Below are positions 17,808 to 18,472 of a stretch of 18,472 bases of DNA, piece after piece; position 1 is the first letter of the stretch, and each line of letters starts with the position of its first letter. Position numbers and translations under genes: made by a program. The notes under the pieces are model-generated. The model searched no databases and was not told the DNA's origin. It saw nothing but the letters and a program-made list of their open reading frames with translations. This DNA is from Muribaculaceae bacterium (GTDB taxonomy: Bacteria > Bacteroidota > Bacteroidia > Bacteroidales > Muribaculaceae), in the NCBI GenBank assembly GCA_029056365.1, contig JAIDBM010000347.1, positions 1-18,472 on the forward strand. The letters run 5' to 3'.

Positions 17808-18472
17808 ATGGAACTTAAAGAAAAAATAGCCGGAACATTTGCCGAACGCTTCGGCGGTGAGGGCACTTTCTATGCCTCGGCAGGCCGTATCAACCTTATC
17901 GGTGAACATACCGACTATAACGGAGGCTTTGTGTTTCCGGGCGCTATCGACAAAGTGATAATGGCGGAAATCCGCGCAAACAGCACCGACAAAGTAAGAG
18001 TTTTCTCAATCGACATCGACGACTATGCCGAATTCGGCCTCAACGAAGCCGATGCTCCCTCGCAGTCATGGGCACGTTACATATTCGGTGTGTGCCGCGA
18101 AATAATAAAGAGAGGCGGCAAGGTGGAAGGTTTCGACGCCGTATTCGCAGGCAACGTGCCTCTGGGCGCAGGTCTCAGTTCTTCGGCTGCTCTTGAATCA
18201 TGCTTCGCATATGCTCTCAACGACATGTTCAACGGCAACACCATAGAGAAATTCGAACTCGCCCGCATCGGTCAGAGCACCGAACACAACTACTGCGGCG
18301 TGAACTGCGGCATAATGGACCAGTTCGCAAGCGTATTCGGCAAAAAAGACCATCTGATGCGTCTCGACTGCCGCAGCGGCGAATTCGAATATTTCCCCTT
18401 CAATCCTGAGGGTTAGTCGCTGGTACTGGTCGACTCGGTGGTGGAACAGGAACTGGCCGACTCGCCATACAA
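17808..18472 (+). pseudogene. galK: Galactokinase, interrupted by an in-frame TAG and cut by the window edge
   Basis: Starting at ATG 17808 (MELKEKIAGTFAERF), the protein has the galactokinase signature GRINLIGEHTDYNGG (residues 26-40) and the GHMP ATP-binding loop VPLGAGLSSSAALE (117-130). CGIMDQFAS carries the likely catalytic Asp171. Galactokinase phosphorylates galactose at C1 in the cytoplasm, the entry to the Leloir pathway. Codon 203 (18414-18416) is TAG, yet the same frame continues with SLVLVDSVVEQELADSPYN to the right edge, as expected of the family, where GY(K/S)LVL is usual. A single change of a tyrosine codon to TAG explains it. The product would be 202 residues instead of about 385. 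The gene has its own promoter with a palindrome, separate from the operon, although it lies just downstream and uses its product. Confidence 0.88.

Noticed and set aside
18414..18416. Reassignment of TAG to an amino acid in this organism
   Set aside because: All nine complete genes and restored frames here end in TAA or TGA, so TAG as sense is not excluded, but nine genes is too few to be meaningful. No other in-frame TAG occurs in the long genes, and a point mutation or error is far simpler.

Overview
The window looks like chromosomal DNA from a member of the Bacteroidales. It holds a SusC/SusD pair, a hybrid two-component sensor with an AraC-type output domain, and promoters with the Bacteroidetes -7 element (TAACTTTG). 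Genes are rich in G and C (estimated by eye), which fits a Muribaculaceae-like genome better than a typical low-GC Bacteroides; the genus is inference. No RNA genes, transposons, CRISPR arrays or phage genes were seen, and no gene-free stretch exceeds 300 bases.

Layout. Bases 1-195 are non-coding and AT-rich, with a leftward promoter leaving the window and a cluster of TGTTACA boxes. Bases 196-1135 (minus strand) hold a two-gene unit of small membrane proteins: a GYF_2/CD225-like protein and a DUF2752 protein. Bases 1218-5119 (minus) hold a hybrid two-component regulator (HTCS). A divergent control region of about 190 bases follows. Bases 5306-17641 (plus) hold a tightly packed polysaccharide utilization operon: a clan GH-A glycosidase (probably GH147), SusC, SusD, a SusE-like surface glycan-binding protein, a GH53 endo-beta-1,4-galactanase and a GH2 beta-galactosidase. 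A galactokinase gene with its own promoter starts at 17808 and runs off the right edge.

How it works together. GH53 is specific for beta-1,4-galactan, so the locus is most likely a system for pectic galactan (rhamnogalacturonan I side chains or type I arabinogalactan). It resembles the known B. thetaiotaomicron galactan locus. The expected flow is surface binding (SusD, SusE-like), surface cutting (GH53 lipoprotein), import (SusC), periplasmic trimming to galactose (GH2 and the GH147-like enzyme), and phosphorylation in the cytoplasm by galactokinase. The HTCS would sense galacto-oligosaccharide in the periplasm and activate the operon, probably through a 21-base-period direct repeat just upstream of the operon promoter.

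Main oddity. Three genes of this one pathway are broken as read here: the HTCS (frame break at about 4958), the SusE-like gene (frame break at about 13284) and galK (in-frame TAG at 18414). In each case clear family sequence continues past the lesion. They could be assembly errors, or real recent decay of the galactan/galactose pathway; the sequence alone cannot decide.
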